Origin: Azorhizobium oxalatiphilum
GTDB lineage: Bacteria > Pseudomonadota > Alphaproteobacteria > Rhizobiales > Xanthobacteraceae
Assembly (NCBI RefSeq): GCF_014635325.1
Contig: NZ_BMCT01000001.1
Span: forward strand, 773,743-837,742
DNA length: 64,000 nt
Reading direction: 5' to 3'
The notes below the pieces were generated by a model that had not been told where the DNA came from, ran no database searches, and was given only the letters and a program-made list of their open reading frames with translations. Made by a program: the position numbers and the translations under genes. Below are positions 52,936 through 62,230 of this stretch, piece after piece. Within the stretch, counting starts at the first letter, position 1. Each line of letters begins with the position of its first letter.

Positions 52936-53620
52936 GGAGGGTCTCAGGTCGGCGGCCGGACTGGCCGGGGGTGGGGAGCGGGGAGAGGGAGGAGAGCGGC
53001 GTGCGCGCGAGCCAGGCGAGGGCATCCTCGAAGCCGGCGATGGGCTGATGGGGCAAGGCGTGCTCGCGGCAGAAGGCGGCGAGGCGGCCCTTGGCGAGCA
53101 CGAAGTCGGCATGCCGGGCGAGGCAGAAATCCGAGCGCCCGTCGCCGACGAGGATCACGCGGCGGGCCATCTCGCCGGCCGCGAGGCACTTGCAGGAGCC
53201 GTTCGGGCAAGCGGGCGTCTGCGATCCGAATTGCGCCTCCCACCGCCTGCCGCCGAGGTGCAGGAGACGGTTGGCGCTGAAGGGCAGCCGCGTGCCGCCG
53301 GCAACCAGAAGGGTGCGGATGAAACGGTCGAAGCCATCCGAAATGACGGACACGCTGGCGCCCGCTGCCAAGGCGGTGCCGACGAAAGCGGGAAAGGCCG
53401 GATCCAGCCGGATTTCGGTCAGCGCGGCGTCGATCTCAGTGGGGTCGGCGTCGATCAGGCCCACCTGCCGGCGCAGGCATTCTCGGGTCGTGATGGCGCC
53501 CCGTTCCCATTCCGCTTCGATATCGTGCCAGGCAGGTGCGGCGAAACGCTCAAGGATGAAGTCGGTGACGTCGACAGGGCAGATGGTGCCGTCGAAGTCC
53601 AGGGCAAAATGCCAATCCAT
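52928..53620 (-). CDS. HAD-IB phosphatase, MtnX/PHOSPHO1-like
   Basis: A 230-residue HAD phosphatase. Motif I DFDGTICPVD has nucleophile Asp8 and acid Asp10; SVISDGFD supplies motif II, and VGDGRSDF the metal Asp pair. The insertion ACPNGSCKC resembles the Cys motif of PHOSPHO1, which acts on phosphocholine and phosphoethanolamine, and of MtnX-type enzymes. It is the first gene of the eleven-gene operon, with a leader of about 20 bases after the sigma54-type promoter. Probable role: removing phosphate from an amine-containing intermediate. Confidence 0.8.
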   Translation of the reverse strand: MDWHFALDFDGTICPVDVTDFILERFAAPAWHDIEAEWERGAITTRECLRRQVGLIDADPTEIDAALTEIRLDPAFPAFVGTALAAGASVSVISDGFDRFIRTLLVAGGTRLPFSANRLLHLGGRRWEAQFGSQTPACPNGSCKCLAAGEMARRVILVGDGRSDFCLARHADFVLAKGRLAAFCREHALPHQPIAGFEDALAWLARTPLSSLSPLPTPGQSGRRPETLHA

Positions 53621-53652
53621 GAAGAGGGCCTCAGATTTTCCCTCTCCTCATC

Positions 53653-53668
53653 GCAAGTCGTGTGCCAA
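53653..53668 (-). promoter_or_regulatory. Sigma54-type (-24/-12) promoter of the eleven-gene operon
   Basis: The minus strand reads TTGGCACACGACTTGC. It has the invariant GG (plus-strand 53665-53666) and GC (53653-53654) with ten bases between, and matches TTGGCAC-N5-TTGC fully. A start near 53641 leaves about 20 bases to the HAD start codon at 53620. The operon's own NtrC-type regulator is the obvious activator. An A/T-rich stretch (53669-53710), suitable for DNA bending, lies directly upstream. Confidence 0.72.
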
Positions 53669-53830
53669 TGAATAATTGTCTGATAAATAAAGGTTTTTAA
53701 AATATGCAGATACGGCTGAGCCGCCGCGAAACGGGGGAAGCTCCAAAAAATGTAGCCCCGCTCATGGCCGCGCGGCAGGGGTTGATCGCGTAGGGGAATG
53801 ATGGAGATGGGGAAGGCCGCAAGGCGGTCT

Positions 53831-53858
53831 CCCGGTCCCCCCGTGCCGGACGACCGGG
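53831..53858 (-). terminator. Possible terminator of the deoR-type gene
   Basis: CCCGGTC (53831-53837) pairs with GACCGGG (53852-53858) about 40 bases past the stop of the DeoR-type gene. The loop is C-rich and the T-run is poor, so this is a weak call. Confidence 0.35.
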
Positions 53859-53897
53859 GGCGGCAAAATCATCCTGACCTTGCGTCGTGCCCGACCG

Positions 53898-54659
53898 CTA
53901 GTTCGCGACCAGCACCTCGGCATGCTCCAGCGAATGGGCGATCGCCTCCGGCGGCGGGGCGTCGCTGACAAAAATGTCGATCGCGGACCAGCCGCAGACC
54001 TGGATCAGGCCGTGCTTGGCGTATTTTGAGCTGTCGAGCAGCAGCATCACGCGCTCGGCGAGCGGGATCATGGCGCGCTTGAACTCGGTCTCGAACATAT
54101 CGAAGTCCAGGCATCCACGCCCCGCCGATGCGGCGGCGACCGACATCACGAACAGGCCCGGTGTGAAGCGCGAGGCGAACTCGATGGCGGATGCGCCGAC
54201 GAGGGTGCGGTCTTCCGCCCGCAATTCCCCGCCCGGCAGGATGATGCGGTGGTGCGGGCCGGCCGACGACAGGATCGAGGCCACCTCCACCGAGAAGGTA
54301 ATGGCGGTGAGCCCGCGCCGCCGCGCCGCCAGTTCGCGGGCGAGGAAACAGGAGCTGGAGCTATTGTCGAGCAGGATGGTGGCCCCGTCCTCGATCTGTT
54401 CGGCGGCGGCCGCCGCGATGCGCCGCTTGGCGCCCGCCTGCTGCTGGAGGCGGCGCTCGAACGGGGCTTCCCACGCCATTTCGTTCAGCCGCACGCCGCC
54501 GTGGAATTTCTCCACGATGCCGCTTTCCGCAAGGGTCTTCAGGTCCCTGCGGATGGTCTCGTCGGAAACCTGGAAGTGGTCGGCAAGGTCGAGAACGGTG
54601 CTCGCCTGATTTTCCCGCAGCCAGCCGATGATCTGCTGCTGCCGCAACGTCTGGGACAT
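53898..54659 (-). CDS. DeoR-family transcriptional regulator (GlpR-like)
   Basis: A 253-residue repressor. The N-terminal helix-turn-helix is QQQIIGWLRENQASTVLDLA and VSDETIRRDLKTLAESGIV; the C-terminal DeoR sensor domain has ILLDNSSSSCFLARELAARR and LFVMSVAAASAGRG. The DNSS segment replaces the more common DxGTT phosphosugar loop. It lies 12 bases after the ugpC-like gene on the same strand, so it is the last gene of that operon and probably autoregulates it, with a phosphorylated polyol or sugar as ligand. Confidence 0.86.
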   Translation of the reverse strand: MSQTLRQQQIIGWLRENQASTVLDLADHFQVSDETIRRDLKTLAESGIVEKFHGGVRLNEMAWEAPFERRLQQQAGAKRRIAAAAAEQIEDGATILLDNSSSSCFLARELAARRRGLTAITFSVEVASILSSAGPHHRIILPGGELRAEDRTLVGASAIEFASRFTPGLFVMSVAAASAGRGCLDFDMFETEFKRAMIPLAERVMLLLDSSKYAKHGLIQVCGWSAIDIFVSDAPPPEAIAHSLEHAEVLVAN

Positions 54660-54671
54660 GGGTCGTGATCC

Positions 54672-55745
<1,074 letters not shown>

Positions 55746-55756
55746 TGATCCGATCC

Positions 55757-56647
55757 TTACTTGAGCCCGGCGTGCATGAAGCTGTCGACGAAGCGGCGCT
55801 GGAAGATGACGAAGAGGAGCAGCAGGGGCGAGACCACCACGACGGTCGCCGCCATCAGCCGGGTCCAGTCGGCGCCGCTGTCGGACTTCGCCAGCAGGCC
55901 GAGGCCGATGGGCAGCGTGCGCACGTTCTCGCTGTTGTTGACGAGCAGCGGCCACATATAGTCGTTCCAGTGTGTGACCACGGTGATGATGCCGAAGGCG
56001 ATGAGCGTCGGCTTCACCAGCGGCAGGTAGACGTGCCACAGGATGCCGAGATGCCCGCAGCCGTCGAGGCGGGCGGCATCCGCCAACTCGGTCGGCACCT
56101 GCCGGAAGGACTGGCGCAGCATGAAGGTGCCGTAGCCGGAGGCGACGAAGGGCACGATCATCGCCGGCAGCGAATTGAGCAGGCCGAGCTCCCGCACGGT
56201 GACGAAATTGGTGAGGAAGGTGGCGTAGATCGGGAACATGATCTGCAGCAGGAACAGCGTGAACAGCAGGTTCTTGCCGGGAAAGGTCTGCCGCGCGAAG
56301 GCATAGGCCGCCAGCGTGATGGTGACGAGCTGGGCGATCAGGATGCCGCCGGTCACGAGGACCGAATTGACCAGATAGATGCCGAACGGGGCCACCGAGA
56401 GCGCGCCGGGATAGTTCGCCCATTGCAGCACCTGCGGCAGGAAGCCGGCGGCGGGATCGAACACTTCCGTGCGCGTCTTGAGCGAGGTGACGAGGATCCA
56501 GACCAGCGGGCTCAGCCAGAGCAGCGCCAGCGGGACCATGACCACGTGCAGCCATCCGCGCTTCAGCGCAGCGAGGCGGAACGGCTGGCGGGCCTCCTGC
56601 GTGAACGGCAGCGTCTTGGCGTCGGTCTGGCCGTGAAGTGTGGTCAT
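55757..56647 (-). CDS. ugpE: Glycerol-3-phosphate/sugar ABC transporter permease (UgpE/MalG-like)
   Basis: A 296-residue inner-membrane protein with six membrane segments after a 30-residue cytoplasmic N-terminus. The EAA loop is ELADAARLDGCGHLGILWHV (about residues 193-212). ATG 56647 begins two bases after the UgpA-like stop. The C-terminal FQRRFVDSFMHAGLK is common in this family (QRxFxxGxxxGAxK). Confidence 0.83.
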   Translation of the reverse strand: MTTLHGQTDAKTLPFTQEARQPFRLAALKRGWLHVVMVPLALLWLSPLVWILVTSLKTRTEVFDPAAGFLPQVLQWANYPGALSVAPFGIYLVNSVLVTGGILIAQLVTITLAAYAFARQTFPGKNLLFTLFLLQIMFPIYATFLTNFVTVRELGLLNSLPAMIVPFVASGYGTFMLRQSFRQVPTELADAARLDGCGHLGILWHVYLPLVKPTLIAFGIITVVTHWNDYMWPLLVNNSENVRTLPIGLGLLAKSDSGADWTRLMAATVVVVSPLLLLFVIFQRRFVDSFMHAGLK

Positions 56648-56649
56648 GC

Positions 56650-57552
56650 TCAGCGCCCCAGATAATGCACGCGCCGCCCGAAGACGGTGGCGATGACGGC
56701 GATCAGCCCGCCGACGAACAGCAGGAGGACGTTGGCGAGCGTCGAGGCATAGCCCACGTCCTGATACTGGAAGCCGTTCTGGTAGATGTAGAAGGTCAGC
56801 ACGTTGGTGGCATCCGCCGGCCCGCCGTGGGTCATGACATAGACGTAGTCGAAGATCTGGTAGGAATGCAGCAGGCCGATGATGATGACGAAATAGAGCG
56901 TCGGCGAGATCAGCGGCAGGGTGATGTGGATGAGCCGGTTCCAGGCGGAGATGCCATCGAGCCGGGCAGCCTCGTAGAGGTCCGAGGGCACGAGCTTCAG
57001 CGCGGCCAGCAGGATCAGCATGAAGTAGCCCGAATACTTCCACACGCTCATCACCATGATGGCCGGCAGCGCCCATTTGCTGTCGTAGAGCCATGCGGTG
57101 TCGGGAATGCCGATCAGCGACAGCCCCTTGTTGATGGGGCCGTAGCTCGCGGAATAGAGGAACACCCACACCATGCCCGCCGCCACCGATGGGATCATGA
57201 CCGGATAGAAGAAGGCCGAGCGATAGATGGCCATGCCGCGCAGCTTGCTGTCGAGCGCCACCGCCAGCAGCAGGGCGCAGGTGATGGCCAGCGGAATGGT
57301 GATGACGGTGTAGAAGGCCGTGTTGCCGAAGGCCTTCCAGAACAGCCGATCTTCCAGGAGGCGCTGATAGTTTTCCAGCCCCAGCCAGATGATCTTGCTG
57401 TCGCCCAGCACCACGTCGTGGAAACTGAACCAGATGGAGCGCAGGATCGGCCAGTAGGTGAAGGCCGCGAGGAATGCGAGCGAGGGCAGCAGCAGCAGAT
57501 AGGCGAGGCCGGCCTCGCGGATGCGGGCCGAAAGCGCGGTACTGATGACCAT
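56650..57552 (-). CDS. ugpA: Glycerol-3-phosphate/sugar ABC transporter permease (UgpA/MalF-like)
   Basis: A 300-residue permease with six membrane segments and the EAA loop DLYEAARLDGISAWNRLIHI (about residues 206-225). GGAG eight bases upstream supports ATG 57552 (MVISTALSAR) over an earlier frame extension. It follows the binding-protein gene by 66 bases and precedes the UgpE-like permease. Confidence 0.84.
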   Translation of the reverse strand: MVISTALSARIREAGLAYLLLLPSLAFLAAFTYWPILRSIWFSFHDVVLGDSKIIWLGLENYQRLLEDRLFWKAFGNTAFYTVITIPLAITCALLLAVALDSKLRGMAIYRSAFFYPVMIPSVAAGMVWVFLYSASYGPINKGLSLIGIPDTAWLYDSKWALPAIMVMSVWKYSGYFMLILLAALKLVPSDLYEAARLDGISAWNRLIHITLPLISPTLYFVIIIGLLHSYQIFDYVYVMTHGGPADATNVLTFYIYQNGFQYQDVGYASTLANVLLLFVGGLIAVIATVFGRRVHYLGR

Positions 57553-57618
57553 TCGCTCATCTCCATTGGAAGGAAACCTGCCCGCCACGGTCGCGGCGGG
57601 CAGGGGGCTGGTTGAGGA

Positions 57619-58929
57619 TCAGCCGCGACGACGCAGCAGGCGCTGGATCTCGCGGTTGGAGGCATCGTTCGCCTCCTTCAGCGCCGCGTCCGGCTTGATC
57701 TCGCCGGCCAGCGTACGGTCGAGGGCGCTTTTGAGATATTCGCGCACCTTGTGATAGCCGGGCACCTGCAGGAAGGCGCCGGCATAGGCCGACTGCTCCA
57801 GCGCCACCTTCGCCTGCGGCACTTCCTTGAGATAGGCCAGCATTTCCGGCGTTTCCCAGGCCGACTTGCGCACCGCCAGATAGCCGGTGTCGCGGCACCA
57901 CTGCGACTGCACTTCCGTGCTGGTCATCCACTGCGTCAGCGTCCACGCCGCCTCGAGCTGGGCGTCGGTCTGCTTCTTGGCGATCATGATCGGGCCGCCG
58001 CCCTGCGCCGCGCCGAACACCTTGTTCTTCGGCATGAAGGCCACGTCGACCTCGAACTTGGACGACTTGCGCAGGTTGGTGAGCGAGCCGGTGGAGTGGT
58101 AGAGCATGGCGGTGCGGCCGGCCATGAAGTCGTTGGCCGAGCCTTCCCAGGTGGAAGCCTTCGGCATCACGCCGGCCTTTTCCATCTTGACCCAGAACTC
58201 AAGAGCGTCGAGCGCCGCCGGATTGTCGAACAGCACCTTGTCCTTGGTCCACGGAACCAGCTCGTTCTGGCGGCAGTAGCACTCGAAGATCCAGTCGTGC
58301 CAGCCGCCGCCGATGGTCAGGCCCCAGCGCTTCAGCTCGCCGTTCTCGCGGATGGTGAGGGTTTTCGCCACCTCCAGCAGCTCGGTCCAGGTCTGCGGCG
58401 CCTTGGCGATGCCGGCTTCCTTCATGGCGGTGCGGTTGAGATAGAGCACCGGGGTCGAGGGCTGGAAGGGCAGGCCGTAGAGCTTGCCGTCGGACACGCA
58501 GGTGTCGAGGAACTGGGGCAGGAAATCCTGGTAGATGTCGCCGGCCTTGGCCTTCTGGGTCACGTCGGCCAGCGAGTCGAGGCCGAGGAAGGTCTGCAGG
58601 GCCGAGTTGATCGGCAGCCAGGTGGAGGGCGGATCGCCCACGCCGAGGGAGGTGATGACCTTCTGCTCGGTGTTGTCGTAATTGCCGGCATAGATCGCCT
58701 CGACCTCGATGGTCGGGTGCGCGGCATTGAACTTGGCGACCATGCCGGAGACGATCTTGTTGATGTCGCCGGACACGCCCACCGGATACATGAACTGTAC
58801 CTTGGTGGCGGCCTGGGCGCGTGCGCCGCGCAGCACGGCCGCGCTGGCGACGGCGGCGGTGCCGCCGACCATGAAGGCGCGACGGGAGACGCCCGACGCG
58901 ATTTGGCCAAATGTGGATTTGTTCGACAT
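57619..58929 (-). CDS. ugpB: Glycerol-3-phosphate-type ABC transporter substrate-binding protein (UgpB-like)
   Basis: A 436-residue periplasmic receptor. The N-terminus has a Tat signal (SRRAFMVGGTAAVASAAVL) cut near AQA. As I recall E. coli UgpB, several stretches correspond: YAGNYDNTEQK (YKGNYE), PFQPSTPVLYLNRTAMKEAG ([20 protein letters not shown]) and TGYLAVRKSAW (TGYLPVR). This supports glycerol-3-phosphate or a glycerophosphodiester as ligand, though related sugar receptors share the fold. First gene of ugpBAEC-deoR, divergent from a GpdQ-like phosphodiesterase. Confidence 0.8.
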   Translation of the reverse strand: MSNKSTFGQIASGVSRRAFMVGGTAAVASAAVLRGARAQAATKVQFMYPVGVSGDINKIVSGMVAKFNAAHPTIEVEAIYAGNYDNTEQKVITSLGVGDPPSTWLPINSALQTFLGLDSLADVTQKAKAGDIYQDFLPQFLDTCVSDGKLYGLPFQPSTPVLYLNRTAMKEAGIAKAPQTWTELLEVAKTLTIRENGELKRWGLTIGGGWHDWIFECYCRQNELVPWTKDKVLFDNPAALDALEFWVKMEKAGVMPKASTWEGSANDFMAGRTAMLYHSTGSLTNLRKSSKFEVDVAFMPKNKVFGAAQGGGPIMIAKKQTDAQLEAAWTLTQWMTSTEVQSQWCRDTGYLAVRKSAWETPEMLAYLKEVPQAKVALEQSAYAGAFLQVPGYHKVREYLKSALDRTLAGEIKPDAALKEANDASNREIQRLLRRRG

Positions 58930-59082
58930 GGCAACCCCTTCCGAGCGACGTGAAAACGACGGGAGCTAGAACCGCACCTTGGGTGGATAAGGCTTGTTCT
59001 TATTCGGGTTCCGACAACGAACGCCGCCAAATTGGCCGATGCGCGTGACGCTGCGGAACGGCTCCGCTTCTGCCCGCGACCG

Positions 59083-59100
59083 ATGACAACGTGATGACGT
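59083..59100 (-). promoter_or_regulatory. Pho-box-like direct repeat
   Basis: On the minus strand ACGTCAT-CACG-TTGTCAT resembles the Pho box (CTGTCAT-N4-CTGTCAT), with 5/7 and 6/7 matches and the right 11-base period. A weaker third unit (TCATCAT) follows at the same spacing at 59105-59111. It is about 155 bases upstream of the ugpB-like start. Confidence 0.5.
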
Positions 59101-59114
59101 GACGATGATGAATT

Positions 59115-59157
59115 TGGTTTTATGCGGTGCAATATGGATCAATCTCACATAAAACCA
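59115..59157. promoter_or_regulatory. Spaced inverted repeat, possible DeoR operator
   Basis: TGGTTTTATG (59115-59124) and CATAAAACCA (59148-59157) are perfect reverse complements with 23 bases between, i.e. 33 bases centre to centre (about three helical turns). A DeoR-type regulator is encoded at the end of the ugp-like operon, so it is the likely binder. Confidence 0.5.
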
Positions 59158-59234
59158 CAAGGGCAATGTGACGTCTTGACCGGCCTTCGCCGCTCGGGCA
59201 CGCCGGCATGGATTGATGCCGGAGGCTTGATGGA

Positions 59235-59999
59235 ATGCTGGTTCTGCAACTGACGGATTTCCACGTGATGCGCGCCGGCGCGTTGCTGTCCGGTGTGGAC
59301 ACGCGTGGCGCGTTCACACGCCTTCTGGAACGGGTGGGCCGGCTCTCACCCAAGCCGGACCTCATCATCGCCAGCGGCGATCTGGCGGAGGACACCTCCG
59401 ACGACGTCTACGCCTTCATCGCGGAGAGCCTGCGCGGGCTGGGCGTGCCTCTGGTGGTGGTGCCGGGCAATCATGATCAGCGCGAGCCCTTCCGGCGGGG
59501 CTTCGCCAGGGAAGTCGGTGCCGATCCCGAGCATCTGGCCGCAGCGCATCTGGTCGATGGCCTGCACGTCATCGCGCTGGATACGCTGGTGGAGGGCAAG
59601 GCCCATGGGGAATTGTCAGAGCGTCAGCTCGCGTGGCTGCGAACCGAACTCGATGCGGCGGCCGAGGCGCCGGTCCTGATCGTCATGCATCACCCGCCGT
59701 TCCGGACCGGCCTGCCGGCCATGGATGAGATCGGGCTGATCGCCGGGCGCGCCGAGTTGCACGATCTGCTGGCCGGGAGGAAGAACGTGACGGGCCTCCT
59801 CTGCGGCCATGTCCATCGCGCCATGGCTGGCACGTTCGCCGGCCACCCGGTGCGCATCGCGCCATCGGCCAGCTTCCAGTTCAGGCTGGATTTCGAGCAT
59901 GCGGGGCGCTTCGAGGTGGTGCAGGAACCGCCCCAGTTGATGCTGCACCGGATCGGCGACGGAGCGGAAGGCATCACGAGCTACCTGCTTCCGTGCTGA
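59235..59999 (+). CDS. Metallophosphoesterase, GpdQ/CpdA-like phosphodiesterase
   Basis: A 254-residue cytoplasmic class III phosphodiesterase. Ligands of the binuclear metal site are in LTDFH, ASGDL, PGNHDQ, IVMHHPPF and CGHVHR. This set is shared by GpdQ (glycerophosphodiesterase) and CpdA (cAMP phosphodiesterase). ATG 59235 is preceded by GGAGG. Its position divergent from a UgpB-like importer favours cleavage of glycerophosphodiesters to glycerol-3-phosphate plus alcohol, taking the place of UgpQ. Cyclic-nucleotide activity remains possible. Confidence 0.82.
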   Translation: MLVLQLTDFHVMRAGALLSGVDTRGAFTRLLERVGRLSPKPDLIIASGDLAEDTSDDVYAFIAESLRGLGVPLVVVPGNHDQREPFRRGFAREVGADPEHLAAAHLVDGLHVIALDTLVEGKAHGELSERQLAWLRTELDAAAEAPVLIVMHHPPFRTGLPAMDEIGLIAGRAELHDLLAGRKNVTGLLCGHVHRAMAGTFAGHPVRIAPSASFQFRLDFEHAGRFEVVQEPPQLMLHRIGDGAEGITSYLLPC

Positions 60000-60195
60000 G
60001 TGCGAAAGGGCGGCACGGGCAGAACCGATGATGGCAAGGGCGCGCGAATTCCCCGGGCGATGAAAGCCGGCTGAAAGCTTGGGCAGGTTACAAGGCTGAC
60101 ACGGCGCAAAGCCGACCCATAACAGAATGCCGAACGGCACGATCTCGAACGGATGGAAACGCGGGCGCCCGTCGCCCCCTGAGGAAGGTCAACCG

Positions 60196-61242
60196 ATGCT
60201 CAAGATTTCTGCGCCCCGCAAGGCGGGCCTGCGCCTGAAGCTCCTTGCCAGCTCGCTCGCCATTGCCGCCAGCCTGCTCGGCGCCTCGCAGGCCTTTGCC
60301 GAAAAACTCGTCATCATCGTCGGCGGCATGGAAAAGCAGATCTATCTGCCCGCGGCCCTGACTAATTCGCTCGGCTATTTCAAGGACGAGGGCCTTGATG
60401 TCGAGCTGATCAATTCGCGCGCCGGCGTCGAGGCCGAGAACGAACTGCTCGCGGGCGCGGTGCAGGGGGTGGTGGGCTTCTATGATCACACCATCGATCT
60501 GCAGGCCAAGGGCAAGTTCCTGACCTCCATCGTGCAATTCAGCCAGGCCCCCGGCGAAGTGCAGATGGTGGCCACCAAATATGCCGACCAGATCAAGTCG
60601 CCGGCCGACTTCAAGGGCCATACGCTGGGCGTCACCGGCCTCGGCTCCTCCACCGACTTCCTGACCCGCTATCTCGCTGCGCGCGGTGGCCTGAAGGCGG
60701 GTGACTACACCCTGCTGCCCGTGGGTGCCGGCAACACCTTCATCGCCGCCATGAAGCAGGACCAGATCCAGTCCGGCATGACCACGGAGCCGACCATCGG
60801 CCAGTTGGTGAAGACCGGCGCGGCCAGAATCCTCGTGGACATGCGCACGCCCGAGGCGACGGCGGCGGCGCTGGGCGGTCCCTATCCGGCGGCGTCCTTC
60901 TATGTGCAGCAGTCCTGGCTCGATGCGCATCCGCAGGAGGCGCAGAAGATCGCCAATGCCTTCGTGAAGACCATGCGCTTCATCGCATCCCACTCGGCGG
61001 CCGAGATCGCCGACAAGATGCCGAAGGACTATTACGTCGGCGACAAGACGCTCTACATCCAGGGCCTCGCCGAGGGTAAGGCGCAGTTCACGCCCGATGG
61101 CCGCATGCCCAAGGATGGGCCGGAGACGGTGCTGAAGGTGCTGCAGGCGTTCAGCAAGAACGTGCAGGGCAAGCAGATCGACCTCTCCAAGACCTACACC
61201 ACCACCTATGTGGACGCCGCCGCCAAGGCGGTGGGCAACTGA
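60196..61242 (+). CDS. NitT/TauT-type ABC transporter substrate-binding protein
   Basis: A 348-residue periplasmic receptor. The signal peptide (LKLLASSLAIAASLLGASQA) ends near FA-E at residue 35. The mature start KLVIIVGGMEKQIYLPAALT, DEGLDVELINSRAGVEAENE and FKGHTLGVTGLGSSTDFLTR fit the NMT1/TauA-like family. ATG 60196 has GGAAGG eight bases upstream. It heads a three-gene plus-strand importer with the ATPase and permease below. Substrates in this family include alkanesulfonates, pyrimidines, nitrate and aromatic acids; none can be chosen here. Confidence 0.83.
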   Translation: MLKISAPRKAGLRLKLLASSLAIAASLLGASQAFAEKLVIIVGGMEKQIYLPAALTNSLGYFKDEGLDVELINSRAGVEAENELLAGAVQGVVGFYDHTIDLQAKGKFLTSIVQFSQAPGEVQMVATKYADQIKSPADFKGHTLGVTGLGSSTDFLTRYLAARGGLKAGDYTLLPVGAGNTFIAAMKQDQIQSGMTTEPTIGQLVKTGAARILVDMRTPEATAAALGGPYPAASFYVQQSWLDAHPQEAQKIANAFVKTMRFIASHSAAEIADKMPKDYYVGDKTLYIQGLAEGKAQFTPDGRMPKDGPETVLKVLQAFSKNVQGKQIDLSKTYTTTYVDAAAKAVGN

Positions 61243-61260
61243 CGCCCGCCTGATCGGCTC

Positions 61261-61296
61261 CGCGCCGCCCGGCCCTCCGACATGGCGGGCGGCGCG
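61261..61296 (+). repeat. Stem-loop between binding-protein and ATPase genes
   Basis: An 11-base perfect stem (CGCGCCGCCCG with CGGGCGGCGCG) and 14-base loop lie 18 bases after the binding-protein stop, with no T-run. Its likely role is to protect the upstream mRNA or reduce transcription into the ATPase and permease genes. Confidence 0.55.
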
Positions 61297-61357
61297 CCTC
61301 TCACAGTCTGAACACTGAAAGCTCGCCGCGCGTCACGCCGGCGGGAGGAGGAAACGC

Positions 61358-62215
61358 ATGTCCCTTCACACCCTTGAGGTGGCCCGTCCGCCGCTTTCGC
61401 CGGCAGCCGGCTTCAGCCCCGCCATCGAGCTGGAGAACGTCACCCGCCGGTTTCTGACGCCGGACGGCAAGTCCATGACGGCGCTGCGGGATTTCACCAT
61501 GACGGTGGATCGCGGCGAGTTCGCCTGCGTGGTCGGGCCCACCGGCTGCGGCAAGTCCACGACGCTCAATCTCGTCACCGGCCTTGCCAGGCCGAGCGCA
61601 GGCGAAGTCCGGGTCATGGGCGGCCCGGTGAGCGGCATCCATGAGGATGTGGGTTTCGTGTTCCAGGCCGATGCGCTCTTCCCGTGGCGCTCCGTGCTCG
61701 ACAATGTTGCGGCCGGTCCCATCTATCGCGGCCTGTCCAAGGCACGGGCCTATGAGAAGGCACGGGACTGGATTGCCCGCGTGGGGCTCTCCCGGTTCGA
61801 GAAGCACTATCCGCACCAGCTCTCCGGCGGCATGCGCAAGCGCGTGGCGCTGGCCCAGACCTTCATCAACGAGCCGAAGATCCTGCTCATGGACGAGCCC
61901 TTCTCGGCGCTCGATGTGCAGACCCGCACGCTGATGCAGAACGAGCTTCTGGACCTGTGGTCCGGCTCGGGCGCCTCCGTGGTGTTCGTCACCCACGATC
62001 TGGAAGAGGCGGTGGCGCTGGCCGACAAGGTCTATGTGCTCACCGCAGGCCCCGCCACGGTGAAGAGCGTCTACAGGATCGACCTGCCGCGCCCGCGGGT
62101 GATGGAGGAGATCCGCTACGACAGCGCCTTCGTCGAGCAATGCCGCGTGATCTGGGACGACCTGCGCCAGGAAGTGCAGATCGGCCAGCAGCGCACCCTC
62201 GACACCGGCCACTGA
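61358..62215 (+). CDS. NitT/TauT-type ABC transporter ATPase
   Basis: A 285-residue ATPase of the SsuB/TauB group. Walker A is GPTGCGKST, the Q-loop is VFQADALFPWRSV (FPW is typical of this group), the signature is LSGGMRKRVALAQTF, Walker B is ILLMDEPFSALD, and the switch His is in VTHDLEEAV. The first about 25 residues are an extra Pro/Ala-rich lead. It is separated from the permease gene by 15 bases. Confidence 0.87.
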   Translation: MSLHTLEVARPPLSPAAGFSPAIELENVTRRFLTPDGKSMTALRDFTMTVDRGEFACVVGPTGCGKSTTLNLVTGLARPSAGEVRVMGGPVSGIHEDVGFVFQADALFPWRSVLDNVAAGPIYRGLSKARAYEKARDWIARVGLSRFEKHYPHQLSGGMRKRVALAQTFINEPKILLMDEPFSALDVQTRTLMQNELLDLWSGSGASVVFVTHDLEEAVALADKVYVLTAGPATVKSVYRIDLPRPRVMEEIRYDSAFVEQCRVIWDDLRQEVQIGQQRTLDTGH

Positions 62216-62230
62216 GAACAGGAGGAAACC

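Larger units (their letters stand above)
58930..59234. other. Divergent control region between ugpB-like and gpdQ-like genes
   Basis: A 305-base gene-free region holding the Pho-box-like repeats (59083-59111) and a spaced inverted repeat (59115-59157). It should contain promoters for both operons. No coding sequence is credible here. Confidence 0.65.
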
